A stretch of DNA of 64,000 nucleotides from Candidatus Pseudomonas phytovorans (GTDB lineage Bacteria; Pseudomonadota; Gammaproteobacteria; Pseudomonadales; Pseudomonadaceae). The notes beneath the pieces were generated by a model. That model ran no database searches and was not told the DNA's origin. It saw only the letters and a program-made list of their open reading frames with translations. Below are positions 1-9,728 of the stretch, one piece after another. Where the stretch lies: assembly GCA_029202525.1 (NCBI GenBank), contig CP119325.1:4376001-4440000 (forward strand). Direction: 5' to 3'. How positions within the stretch are numbered: position 1 is the stretch's first letter; each line of letters opens with the position of its first letter. A program made the position numbers and the translations under genes.

Positions 1-326
1 GCGAAGCCATCGATGGCGATGGCGCAACCGGCACCGACGGCTCGGTGCGTGTCGCCGGGCAACGCTTCACCCAGTTGTGCCAGAGCTTTCGTGCCCGTGG
101 CCTGAAATTCCACTTCCTCGGTGTACGCCCGGGTGACCCGCAGGACTTCGGCCGGGTGCTGTTCGACAAGGTCGCCGGCCCCGGCCTGCAGCTGTGCGCC
201 GGCAACGGCAGCATGACCTTCGCCAACGCCGAGAACTTCGCCGACGGCGAAGCACAGATCCAGAACCTGCTGACCGACATCGCCCAACGCATCAAACACG
301 AGCGCTTCGTGCGCCTGATCGATTGA
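1..326 (+). CDS. C-terminal end of a protein, possibly von Willebrand A-like (5' truncated by window)
   Basis: The open frame runs in from the window edge and stops 12 bases before the giant surface-protein gene, so the two are probably co-transcribed. About 107 residues are visible. They hold an alternating beta/alpha pattern (a strand reading LKFHFLGVRP, then an acidic helix) and end in IAQRIKHERFVRLID. That tail resembles the closing strand and helix of the vWA domains in TadG-like proteins, where a run of helices ends in an Arg-Leu pair. The metal-binding MIDAS motif would lie upstream of the window, so the assignment is an inference from fold pattern only. The position suggests a role with the downstream surface protein or its export genes. 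Confidence 0.4.
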   Translation, partial: EAIDGDGATGTDGSVRVAGQRFTQLCQSFRARGLKFHFLGVRPGDPQDFGRVLFDKVAGPGLQLCAGNGSMTFANAENFADGEAQIQNLLTDIAQRIKHERFVRLID

Positions 327-338
327 CAAGGACCCGCC

Positions 339-3300
339 ATGAGTGCTCATCGCCCCCGCAACCGCAAGCCCCTCAACAGCCTGGCCCTGGCGCTGGAACC
401 GCGCATGATGTTCGATGCCGCCGCAGTGACCACGGCCGTGCAGGCCGCCGATCAGGCTGACGCCCAGCAGACGGCTGTCAGCAACCACGCGCCCACGCTC
501 AACGCCGACCCGGCGCAGGCCAGCCACAGCGTCACCGAACAGGCCAGCACCAGCAGCCCACTGTTCAGCAACGTCAGCGCCAACAGCAACGACGAAGGCC
601 AGGGTTTCGAAACCCTGCGCATCACCATCAACAGCACCGGCAACCGCGAGGCGCTGGTGATCGACGGCACGCAGATCACCCTGGAGCCTGCCGCTGGCGA
701 AGGCGTTGAAACCGCCGGGCAGCACTTCACCTACATCGTCAGCAACGACGGCGGGCGCACCACCATCGATGTGGTTCTGGCTTCGACCCGGTACAACAGT
801 GCTGCCGACCTGCAGGCGCTGGTCGAGAGCATCCAGTACCGCAGCCTGGACGGCAGCCTGGACAACGGCACGCGCACGGTGACCCTGGAGCGCATCAGTG
901 ACATGGGCACCGACAACAACAGCAGCGAGCCGGCCATCAGCGCCACCGTGACCCTGGTCAGTGCGGTGAACCGCGCACCCGAGTTGCAATCCGACGCGCC
1001 GCTGGACCTCGCCCAAGGCATTGCCGCTGGCGGCACCACGCTGCCCCAGGCGCTGTACAGCAGCGATGGGCGCTACCTTTACAGCGCGGGCAACGATGGG
1101 CGGCTGCAGGTCTACCAGGCCGATGCCCTGGGCAACCTCAGCGCACTGCAAAGCATCGATGCACCCGAGGGACTGGGCACGCTCAACGCCCTGGCCATGA
1201 GTAGCGATGGCGGGTTTGTGTACACCGCAGGCAGCGACAACCAGATCCACACCTACAAAGTCGCCGGTGACGGCACCTTGAGCCATGTACAAGCCGTGCA
1301 GCTGTCCAGCGTCACCGGGCTGGCCGTGTCTGCCGACGGCACCCGGGTTTATGTCAGCACACAGTGGAATGGCCTGGAGGTGTACGCCCGCGACCCTGTG
1401 CTGGGTGCGGTCGGTGCCAGCCCCGTGCAGTCGCTGGACCAAGGCGTGTTCGGCAATGCTGCGCCGGACAAGGTCTACGTCAAGGGCGACTACGTCTACG
1501 TCACCACCGACCCGCAATACATCGGTTACGACAGCCTGACCGTGCTCCAGCGCAATGCCGACGGCTCGCTGGCAGTGGTCGACCTGGGCTCGGCCAACCT
1601 CACCACGGGCCAGTTCACCGGCCAGACCTTGCACAGCCTGGCCGTCAGCGCCAGTGGCGTTATTTACGTGGGCGACCGCAAGGACGGCGTGATCCAGGCC
1701 TACCAGATGGGCGCAGATGGGCTGGTGCGCATCGACAGTATCAGCCTGGCCAACGTCAACGCCGTGGCTGTCAGCCCCGATGGCCAGCGGCTGTATGCCA
1801 GCAGCAGCGACGGCAAGATTACCCAGTACCAGATCAGCGCCAGCGGCACCCTGACGCCCAGCGGCACTCTTGACGCTGCGGGCACGCAAGCCTTGCTGAT
1901 CAGCCCCGATGGGCAGTCGCTGGTCGCCCTGGGCGATGGCATCAACCGTTTTACCGCCGTGCGCAGCTACATGAGTGGCAGCGACCTGGCCATCGGCCAG
2001 GGCCTGACGCTAAGCGACAGCAACGCCGATGCCCTGGCCGCAGGGCTTGGCGACTACAGCGGCATCAGCGTCAGCATCAGCCGCGTGGGTGGCGCCAATG
2101 GCAACGACCAGTTCACTTTCGCGGCCGGCAATGGTTTCAGTGTCGATGGCGAACGGCTGCTGCAAAATGGCGTGGAGGTCGGCCACCTGGTGCAGACTGG
2201 CGGCACCTTGACGTTGAGTTTCAGCGCGGCGCTGACCCGCAGCGAAGCCAATACCGTGCTGCAGCAGGTGATTTACCGCAACGCCAGCGACAGCGGCGCT
2301 GTACAGCTGCAACTGGTGGCCAATGACGGCCAGCTGGAGAGCAAGGCCCAGGTGGTCGCCCTGCTGATCGGCATCAACAGCGCACCGAGCCTGAGCGCAG
2401 AGCCAGTGGTCAACCCGGTCTACGATACCCCGGGCACACAGGTACTGCTGTTCCAGGGCGCCCAGGTCAACACCGGCGAATCGGGGCAGGCCATCACCGG
2501 GCTCACCTTCAACCTGGCCGGTCTGGACCAGAGCGGCGACGAATACCTGCTGCTCGACGGGACGCGCATCGCGCTGGACGTCTCGTCCAGCGGCAGCCTG
2601 GCCAATGGCATGGCCTACACCTACAGCCGCGACGGCGCCACTGCCACACTGGTACTGGGCAGCAGCACCGGCATCGCCAGCGCCGCCGTGCAGAACCTGG
2701 TCAATGGCATGGCCTACCGCAACGAACACGTCAGTGCTGTCAGCGGCCAGCGCAGCATCACCCTGGCCAGCGTCACCGACAGCGGCGGCACCGGCAATGG
2801 CGGGGTCGATACCCGGGCGCTGGACATCAGCGCACAGCTCACCCTGCAAACCGGCACCGCGCCGCAGCTAAGCGACAGCTTCACGCCCGACGGCACGCTG
2901 ATCTACCTGGACGGCAAACTCGAAGGCTACAACGACCATGTCATCAGCCTGCGCCTGAGCGACGATGGTAAAACCCTGGTGGTAGCTGGCAACAGCGCCA
3001 GCAACGCCTCCGGCACCGGCTATGTGCGGGTGTTCGCCCGCGATACCGGCGACGGCAGCCTGACCCTGCTGCAAACCTTCACCCAAGGCGACAGCGACAA
3101 CCCCGATACCGCCGCCATCGAGGTGGACGGCCTGACCAAGACCAGTTCGGTGGCATTTTCTGCTGACGGCACTTCGGTCTACGTGGCCGGCTACATTGCC
3201 GGGCAGGATGCCGGCACCCTGGTGCTGTTCCAGCGCGACGCCAGCAGCGGCGAGCTGACCTACCAAGGGGTGCAGGCGCGCCAGGGCGATGGCGCCGTGG

Positions 3301-6300
3301 CCAATGCCGATGGCCAGCTTGAAGGCGGCGTAGCAGGCCTGGATGGCCAGGTCAGCCAGGTCACCCTGTCGGCCGATGGCAAGTTCCTGTACACGGTCAA
3401 CGGCGTCAACGTGGCCGACACCAGCACCGGCAAGGCCACCGTGGGCATTTACGCCCGCAACGCAGACACCGGCGCGCTGACCTGGGTGGGCAGCTACGCC
3501 GACAGCACCAGCATGCCACGCCCCAGCGGCATCGTACTGTCGGCCGATGGCAACACCGCCTATATCAGCAACGTGTCCGGCCGCACCCTGACCGTCCTCA
3601 GCCGCGACAGCGCCACGGGTACCCTGACCCTGCTGCAGGCACTGACACCGGACAGTATCGCCAGCGATACCCACAGTGCCGCCCTGCCCGACAGCAATGG
3701 CTTCCTCAACGCCAACGACATCATCATCGCAGCCGATGGCCGCTCGGTTTACCTCAGCAGCAACGACCCGGCCTATATCAGCACGTTCAGCCGTGACGCG
3801 GACAGCGGCCAACTGACCTTCAGCGGCGCCATCAGCACCTACCCGTTGGTGAACAGCACGTTCCTGCGCGAACTGGCCATTGCAGCCGACGGCAAAACGG
3901 TCTACGCCACCACCTACGGCGCACAACAACTGATGGTGTTCACCCGCGACACCCTCACTGGCGCCCTCACCCATAGCCACAACATCGCCCTGGGCATGAG
4001 CGCCAACCATGTAATCATCAGCGCCGACGGGCGCAACCTCTACACCGGTGCAGCGTTGGTCAACACCGGGCTGGGCGTGCTCAACGCCCAACACACCGTG
4101 GCCTGGAACCAAGGTGCAGACAACCCGTTCGCAGCCGGCCTTTCGGTTACCGATGTGGACTACGAGGCCCAGGGCAGCTACGCCGGGCTGGTGGTGACCG
4201 TGAACCGCAGCGGCGAGGCGCAGGCGGCCGACCAGTTCACTTTCATCACGGGTAACGGGCTTACTCGCGACGGCCAGCGTGTGCTGCTGAACGGCCAGCC
4301 TGTGGCCACCCTGGTGGAACAGCAAGGCACCCTGACAGTGACTTTCACCGGCACGGTCGACGCACAGACAGTGAACGCTGTGCTGCACCAGCTGGACTAT
4401 AGCGCCGGGCCTCGCACCGACGATACGCGCGTCAGCCTGACCCTGACCTTTGACGATGGGTTGAAGCAAAGCAGCCGCGAAATCATCCTGCAGGTGAACC
4501 ACGCACCGCAGAACAGCACCACCCTACCCACACTGGGCAGCATCGAAGTCGAGCAACCGTTCAACGCCAGCGTGCCGCTGGGCGGCTTCAGTGATGCCGA
4601 CGGTGACAGCCTGAGCTTTGCCTTGCAGGGCCTGCCCGAGGGCCTGCAGTTCGATGCCACCACCGGCACCCTCAGCGGCACGCCGGCGGCCGGTACCGTT
4701 GGCCAGTACACCCTGCGCCTTGTCGTGACCGATGCCCGTGGCGCGCAGAGCGTGGTCGAGTTGCAACTGGAAGTGCAGGCTGCACCCGACCAGCGCCCGC
4801 AACTGTCGGCCGACACCAATGACCTTGCACCGATCGGCAGCGGCCTGAACCAGGACGACAGCGGAACCAACCTGCTCGATTCGGCCCGCGACACGTGGCT
4901 CAGCGCCGATGGCCGCTACCTGTACGCCATTGCCGACGCTGTCAAATGGGACGACTCGAGCATGGCTGCGATCAGCGTGTTTAGCCGCGATGCAGACGGC
5001 CAGCTGACCCTGGTGCAGACCGTTGGCAGCGACACCCTGAAGCTTGCCAGCCCGGAAAAAGTGCTGATGTCTGCCGACCAGCAGTGGCTGTACGTGATCA
5101 CCTCCGGTGACAACAGTGTGCAGGTGCTGGCCCGCGATACCAGTACCGGCCAGCTGACCCTGGCCAGCACCTTCGCCGGTGACAGCCTGGGTGAAAGCCT
5201 GCCGATGGTGGATGACATTGCCCAGCACGGCGATAACCTGTACCTGGCCACCAGCGCCGGCCTGTTCGTACTGCGCCAGGGCACCGATGGCAGCCTTACC
5301 CAGGTCGCTGCCTACACCGACTTCGCCGGCCTGGAAAGCGTGCACCGGCTGGTCTTGAGTGCCGACGGCCAATACCTGTTGGCCAGTGGCATGGGCGGCA
5401 GCACCTTGCTGGCCAGCCTGCGCATCGCCAGCGACGGCTCGTTGAGCCAGGTGGCAACGCTTTCGGCCGGCGCCGAAGCGCACAACCTGGCGGCCATCGC
5501 CCAGAGCGCCGACGGCCGCTACCTGTACGTGCTGGACAAACAGGACAACACGCTGCTGCACAGCATCGCCCTGGGTGCCGACGGCAGCCTGCAACTGCTG
5601 GGCAGCCAGGCGGTACAGGCCGATGCCATCGACCTGGTGGTGGCCGTGAACGGTAGCGCCGTGTTCGTCGCCGGTGGCGAACACCTGGAAAGCTTCAGCC
5701 GCACCGCCGACGGCCTGCTGGCCAGCCAGGCGCTGGCCTTCGAGCTGGACGAATATGGCAGCGAGCAACTCACCGGCCTGAGCCTGAGTGCCGACGGCCA
5801 GCACCTGTACCTGGCCGGCAACGTCGGGTTCGAGGGTGGCCAGGTCATTGGCATGCGCATCAAGGTCGCCGGCCTGAGCGTCACCGAAGGCGACGCCGGT
5901 GTGCTCCTGCTGCCCACCGGCGCCCTCGCCGACCAGCAACTGGACGCCCTGGGGGACTACAAGGGCGCCAGCCTGGTAGTGGTGCGCCAGAGCGGTGCGT
6001 CGAGCGACGATGTGTTTGGCTTCGTCGACGGCAACGGCCTGAGCCTGCGCGATGGGCAGATCTTCAAAGGCGACACGGCGATTGCCAGTGCCACACAGCG
6101 GGACGGGCGCTTGATCATACTGTTCACCGCCACCCTGGCCCAGGCCGACGCCCAGGCGATCCTGCGCCAGATCGACTACCGCAACACCAGCAGCGACCCG
6201 ACCCGCGACGGCACGCAGCAACCGATGCAGGTTACCTTCTACGATGGCGACGGTAACAACACCCGCCTGAGCGTGGACGTGACCCTGACCGGGGTAAACA

Positions 6301-9300
6301 ACCCGGCGGTGCTCGAAAGTACCCCGCTCAACCCCACCCTGAACGGCTGGCAAGACCCTGTAGGCCTGTTTACCGGCACACAGATCGACACCATCGAGAG
6401 CGGCCAGAACATTCAAGCGGTCATCATCACCCTGGACGCTGTCGGTGCCCATGACGTGATACGCGTGCTGGGCGAAAAGATCAGCCTGCAGAATGCTGTG
6501 GATTCACAGGTCTTCCTGCCAAACGGCATTGAGTACCGCATCAGCCAGGCCAACGGCGTAACCACCCTGACCCTGTATGTGGCGCGGTCGGCCGCTGACA
6601 CGGCAACGTTGATCGACAGCCTGGCCTTCTACAACACGGCAAGCGAGCTGAGTGGCACCCGCACGGTTACCCTGACCATTCAGGAACAGGCGCAGGCCGA
6701 CAACGCCAACCTGACCACGCAACTGGCCGATGCTGTCACCGTCACCCTGGCGCGCAACGCCGCCGATAACAGTGCGCCACAAGTCAACAACAGCGGCGCG
6801 GCACAGCTGTACAACGAAGCCGGCCAGGCGGTTGCCATCGCGCCCCAGGCCAGCATCAGCGATGCACAGTCCGACGCCCTCAATGGTGGGCTTGGCAACT
6901 ACCAGGGCAGCACGCTCACCATCACCTTGCAGGACGCCACTGCCAGCGACACGCTCGCCTTCAGAAACGGCAATGGCCTGACCCTGACCGACGACGTGCT
7001 GTACAAGGCCGGCGTGGCCATCGGTACGCTGACGGTGCACGACGGCGTAATGGTCATGACATTCAACGACGATGCCGGCACCCTCCCGACCCGCGCCGAT
7101 GTCACCAACGCCCTGCGCCAGGTGACGTTCGCCAGCAGCAACCGCGCACCGGCAGCGCAGCAGCTGTTCACCGTCAGCTTCAGCGATGGCGCGCTGACCT
7201 CGGTGGAACTGGCCGTCAGCGTGACAGTGCTGCGGGTCAATGATGCACCCGTGATCGACGGTGACCCGGTGCTGTCGCTGGGTGATTTCACCCTTACCCG
7301 CGAAACCACCACCTTGGCAGGGCTTGCCGATGTGAAAGCAGCGGTGCTTGGGGCTGACGGGCAGTCGTTGTACGTGGCCGACAGCACGGGCGTGATCGCC
7401 CTGTTCAGCCTGGGCGCAGACGGCAGCTTGAGCCTGGTCAGCAGCCTTGCCGCCGCTGGGGTTACCCTCGACAGCCTTACCTTGAGCACCGACGGCAACA
7501 ACCTGTATGCCGTGGCCAACGACGGCAATGACGTGCGCGTGTACCAGCGCGATGCCCAGGGCGCCCTGGTCTTCAGCCAGAGCATTGGCTACCAGGGCGA
7601 CCTTGGCACGATCAGCCAGGCGGTGGTGTCTGCCGACGGCAGCCACGTCTATGTTGCGGGCGTGTACGGCATGGGCATTTTCAGCCGCCAGCCTGACGGT
7701 AGCCTGACCGCGGACGGCTCGGTCAGCGCCGAGCCGGGGTTATGGATGGTGACGGACGTATCGCAGCAAGGCGACTTGCTGGTGCTGTCGTCCGGTTTGC
7801 CCAGTAACCGCGCCATTCTGATCTTCCAGCAGGATGCCAAGGGCGAGTTGGTGCAAGTGGGCAAGCTCACGGCCGACAGCGGCGTGGGCATCGACTTCAG
7901 CCAGCCCGTGATCGGCCGGTTTGGCCACGATGGCAGCACGCTCTACGTGGCCGGCAGCACGGGCGTCACCCGCTTCACTTTCGACCTCGCGAACAAAGCC
8001 CTCACGCTGCGCGACAGCATCAGTGTTGCCGGCGTGCATGCGCTGGCCTTGAGCAGCGATGGCCGCAGCCTGTACCTGACCCTGGACGATGGCAGCGTGC
8101 AACGCTACGCGAGCAGCGAAAGCCTGCAGTTGACCGACCAGGTGGTGTCGTCGGTGCTTGCTGAAGGCGGCCAGTTGCAGGTGAGCAACGCGGGCCAGGT
8201 GCTGGTGATCGGCAAGGGAATCGCCCAGTTCGATGCACCCGGCGCCGCGCAGCCCAGCTTCACCGTTGGCGGCGAGCCTGTAGCACTGGCCCCGGGCCTG
8301 CGCCTGGGCGACGCCGAAATGGATGCTGCCAATGGCGGCATGGGCAACTACCAGGGCGCCACCTTGACCCTGCAACGCGAAGGCGGCGCCAGTGACAGCG
8401 ACCAGTTTGGCCTGATTGCAGGCAACGGCTTCAGCCTGGTCAATGGCCAGGTCCTGCTCGAGGGTACGGTGGTCGGCAGGTTGCAGAGCGTCGAAGGCGT
8501 AATGAACCTGACGATCGAGGCCGCGCTGACCCGTGCCCAGGCCAATGCCTTGCTGCATCAGCTGTCGTATGCGAACGGCGCAGGGCAAGCCGGTGAGGTG
8601 CGCCTGGCCATGAAACTCAACGACGGTGCTCTGGACAGTGCTGCGACCGTGATCTCGGTTGCAATCGAGCAAGCGCAGGTGCCGGTGGAGCCTGTCGATC
8701 CCGTCGATCCCATCGATCCTGTGGACCCCGTAGATCCGGTAGATCCTGTCGATCCGGTAGAACCTGTTGATCCTGTTGATCCTGTTGATCCTGTTGATCC
8801 TGTTGATCCTGTTGATCCTGTTGATCCTGTTGATCCCGTGGATCCTGTTGACCCGGTTGATCCTGTCGATCCGGTTGATCCCATCGACCCGGCAGATCCC
8901 GTTGCCAGTGTCAGCCCGGTCATCCTGATGCCAAGCGACCCTGCCTGGCCTGTCGAGCCGCGCAGCACTTCAGCCTTGGCCCAACCCGACGCACCGCGCC
9001 CGGACGCTGCCGCCAGTGTGTTGCGCCAGATTGCCGACAGCCAGGCTGCGTTCGCCAGCCGCAGCCAGGAGATCGCCGAGCTGCCCGAACCAGGCGAGCT
9101 GCCCGAACATCACGATACGCAGCAGACCACGCGACTGGGCAACCCGCTGGTGGCCATCGAGCCATTACTGGCGGGCATACGGGCGGTGCGCAGCGATGTG
9201 CAACTGAGCGCTGCCCCTGCTGCCGGTGGCAAAAGCTCGGTCAAGCTGCCCGAGGGTTTGCTGGCCAGCCGCGACGGCCGCGTACTGGTCAGCTTGCGCC

Positions 9301-9596
9301 TGGCCAATGGGCTGGCGCTGCCCGCGTGGATCCGCTTCGACCCGCAGCGTGGGGAAATTCAGGTAGATACCCGGCAGTTGCAACGCTATGGCCAGCTGGA
9401 CCTGCAATTGCGCGGGCAGGATGGCCAGGGGCACCAGGCCACGGTCAAGTTGCACCTGCATGCAGGCCAGGGGCAGGCGCAGGCCGAGCCGTTGCCCGGT
9501 AGCCAAGGGCTGGATGCGCAGTTGCAGGGAGGGGTTAGCGGGAGCTGGATGAGCCAGGCTCAGGCGCTGCTGGTGACGGTGTTCGGCCAGCGCTGA
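339..9596 (+). CDS. Giant LEPR-motif surface/secreted protein with beta-propeller blocks and repeated modules
   Basis: The 3085-residue product starts at an ATG with AAGGA 7 bases upstream. It has no classical signal peptide. Residues 19-29 read LEPRMMFDAAA, the LEPR-type N-terminal motif of very large bacterial surface proteins. Four blocks of short repeats with the theme S-A-D-G-x-x-L-Y-V, typical of YVTN/lactonase-like beta-propellers, lie near residues 235-540, 865-1250, 1520-1840 and 2325-2620. Between them are five copies of a roughly 125-residue module (near 550, 1265, 1845, 2170 and 2650) that carries a D-x-F-x-F-x-x-GNG core. Three copies of another module lie near 70, 690 and 1995. 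A He_PIG/Ig-like domain sits near 1390-1480. A Val-Asp-Pro tract (about 2784-2855) precedes a roughly 230-residue C-terminal part. RTX nonapeptides are absent. The likely role is an exported adhesin or surface structural protein, handled by the downstream genes. Confidence 0.8.
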   Translation: MSAHRPRNRKPLNSLALALEPRMMFDAAAVTTAVQAADQADAQQTAVSNHAPTLNADPAQASHSVTEQASTSSPLFSNVSANSNDEGQGFETLRITINSTGNREALVIDGTQITLEPAAGEGVETAGQHFTYIVSNDGGRTTIDVVLASTRYNSAADLQALVESIQYRSLDGSLDNGTRTVTLERISDMGTDNNSSEPAISATVTLVSAVNRAPELQSDAPLDLAQGIAAGGTTLPQALYSSDGRYLYSAGNDGRLQVYQADALGNLSALQSIDAPEGLGTLNALAMSSDGGFVYTAGSDNQIHTYKVAGDGTLSHVQAVQLSSVTGLAVSADGTRVYVSTQWNGLEVYARDPVLGAVGASPVQSLDQGVFGNAAPDKVYVKGDYVYVTTDPQYIGYDSLTVLQRNADGSLAVVDLGSANLTTGQFTGQTLHSLAVSASGVIYVGDRKDGVIQAYQMGADGLVRIDSISLANVNAVAVSPDGQRLYASSSDGKITQYQISASGTLTPSGTLDAAGTQALLISPDGQSLVALGDGINRFTAVRSYMSGSDLAIGQGLTLSDSNADALAAGLGDYSGISVSISRVGGANGNDQFTFAAGNGFSVDGERLLQNGVEVGHLVQTGGTLTLSFSAALTRSEANTVLQQVIYRNASDSGAVQLQLVANDGQLESKAQVVALLIGINSAPSLSAEPVVNPVYDTPGTQVLLFQGAQVNTGESGQAITGLTFNLAGLDQSGDEYLLLDGTRIALDVSSSGSLANGMAYTYSRDGATATLVLGSSTGIASAAVQNLVNGMAYRNEHVSAVSGQRSITLASVTDSGGTGNGGVDTRALDISAQLTLQTGTAPQLSDSFTPDGTLIYLDGKLEGYNDHVISLRLSDDGKTLVVAGNSASNASGTGYVRVFARDTGDGSLTLLQTFTQGDSDNPDTAAIEVDGLTKTSSVAFSADGTSVYVAGYIAGQDAGTLVLFQRDASSGELTYQGVQARQGDGAVANADGQLEGGVAGLDGQVSQVTLSADGKFLYTVNGVNVADTSTGKATVGIYARNADTGALTWVGSYADSTSMPRPSGIVLSADGNTAYISNVSGRTLTVLSRDSATGTLTLLQALTPDSIASDTHSAALPDSNGFLNANDIIIAADGRSVYLSSNDPAYISTFSRDADSGQLTFSGAISTYPLVNSTFLRELAIAADGKTVYATTYGAQQLMVFTRDTLTGALTHSHNIALGMSANHVIISADGRNLYTGAALVNTGLGVLNAQHTVAWNQGADNPFAAGLSVTDVDYEAQGSYAGLVVTVNRSGEAQAADQFTFITGNGLTRDGQRVLLNGQPVATLVEQQGTLTVTFTGTVDAQTVNAVLHQLDYSAGPRTDDTRVSLTLTFDDGLKQSSREIILQVNHAPQNSTTLPTLGSIEVEQPFNASVPLGGFSDADGDSLSFALQGLPEGLQFDATTGTLSGTPAAGTVGQYTLRLVVTDARGAQSVVELQLEVQAAPDQRPQLSADTNDLAPIGSGLNQDDSGTNLLDSARDTWLSADGRYLYAIADAVKWDDSSMAAISVFSRDADGQLTLVQTVGSDTLKLASPEKVLMSADQQWLYVITSGDNSVQVLARDTSTGQLTLASTFAGDSLGESLPMVDDIAQHGDNLYLATSAGLFVLRQGTDGSLTQVAAYTDFAGLESVHRLVLSADGQYLLASGMGGSTLLASLRIASDGSLSQVATLSAGAEAHNLAAIAQSADGRYLYVLDKQDNTLLHSIALGADGSLQLLGSQAVQADAIDLVVAVNGSAVFVAGGEHLESFSRTADGLLASQALAFELDEYGSEQLTGLSLSADGQHLYLAGNVGFEGGQVIGMRIKVAGLSVTEGDAGVLLLPTGALADQQLDALGDYKGASLVVVRQSGASSDDVFGFVDGNGLSLRDGQIFKGDTAIASATQRDGRLIILFTATLAQADAQAILRQIDYRNTSSDPTRDGTQQPMQVTFYDGDGNNTRLSVDVTLTGVNNPAVLESTPLNPTLNGWQDPVGLFTGTQIDTIESGQNIQAVIITLDAVGAHDVIRVLGEKISLQNAVDSQVFLPNGIEYRISQANGVTTLTLYVARSAADTATLIDSLAFYNTASELSGTRTVTLTIQEQAQADNANLTTQLADAVTVTLARNAADNSAPQVNNSGAAQLYNEAGQAVAIAPQASISDAQSDALNGGLGNYQGSTLTITLQDATASDTLAFRNGNGLTLTDDVLYKAGVAIGTLTVHDGVMVMTFNDDAGTLPTRADVTNALRQVTFASSNRAPAAQQLFTVSFSDGALTSVELAVSVTVLRVNDAPVIDGDPVLSLGDFTLTRETTTLAGLADVKAAVLGADGQSLYVADSTGVIALFSLGADGSLSLVSSLAAAGVTLDSLTLSTDGNNLYAVANDGNDVRVYQRDAQGALVFSQSIGYQGDLGTISQAVVSADGSHVYVAGVYGMGIFSRQPDGSLTADGSVSAEPGLWMVTDVSQQGDLLVLSSGLPSNRAILIFQQDAKGELVQVGKLTADSGVGIDFSQPVIGRFGHDGSTLYVAGSTGVTRFTFDLANKALTLRDSISVAGVHALALSSDGRSLYLTLDDGSVQRYASSESLQLTDQVVSSVLAEGGQLQVSNAGQVLVIGKGIAQFDAPGAAQPSFTVGGEPVALAPGLRLGDAEMDAANGGMGNYQGATLTLQREGGASDSDQFGLIAGNGFSLVNGQVLLEGTVVGRLQSVEGVMNLTIEAALTRAQANALLHQLSYANGAGQAGEVRLAMKLNDGALDSAATVISVAIEQAQVPVEPVDPVDPIDPVDPVDPVDPVDPVEPVDPVDPVDPVDPVDPVDPVDPVDPVDPVDPVDPVDPVDPIDPADPVASVSPVILMPSDPAWPVEPRSTSALAQPDAPRPDAAASVLRQIADSQAAFASRSQEIAELPEPGELPEHHDTQQTTRLGNPLVAIEPLLAGIRAVRSDVQLSAAPAAGGKSSVKLPEGLLASRDGRVLVSLRLANGLALPAWIRFDPQRGEIQVDTRQLQRYGQLDLQLRGQDGQGHQATVKLHLHAGQGQAQAEPLPGSQGLDAQLQGGVSGSWMSQAQALLVTVFGQR
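8689..8901 (+). repeat. In-frame 9-bp tandem repeat encoding a Pro-Val-Asp tract
   Basis: Inside the giant gene a 9-base unit (consensus GATCCTGTT, with gatccggta and gatcccgtc variants) repeats about two dozen times. It encodes a Pro-Val-Asp tract with a few Ile, Glu and Ala substitutions. The middle copies are identical, while the outer ones differ in the third base of their codons. Copy-number change would keep the reading frame and alter only the length of this acidic, proline-rich linker in front of the C-terminal part. Confidence 0.9.
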
Positions 9597-9728
9597 AGCC
9601 TGGCGCCCATTAAGCAATCTTAATAAACCCGGCATTGCCCAGTGTTGGGAATAATTCTTATCTTCTCACCCGCCACGCACCGGCTGCGCGGCGGGTTCGT
9701 CGCTTACCATACGTTCAAGGGAAAACAC

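Noticed and set aside
2868..6452. Long minus-strand open frames inside the giant gene
   Set aside because: They are GC-skewed antisense shadows of a repeat-rich gene, have low-complexity composition and no start context.
8689..8901. CRISPR-like array
   Set aside because: The unit is 9 bases and stays in frame with the gene; there are no spacers.
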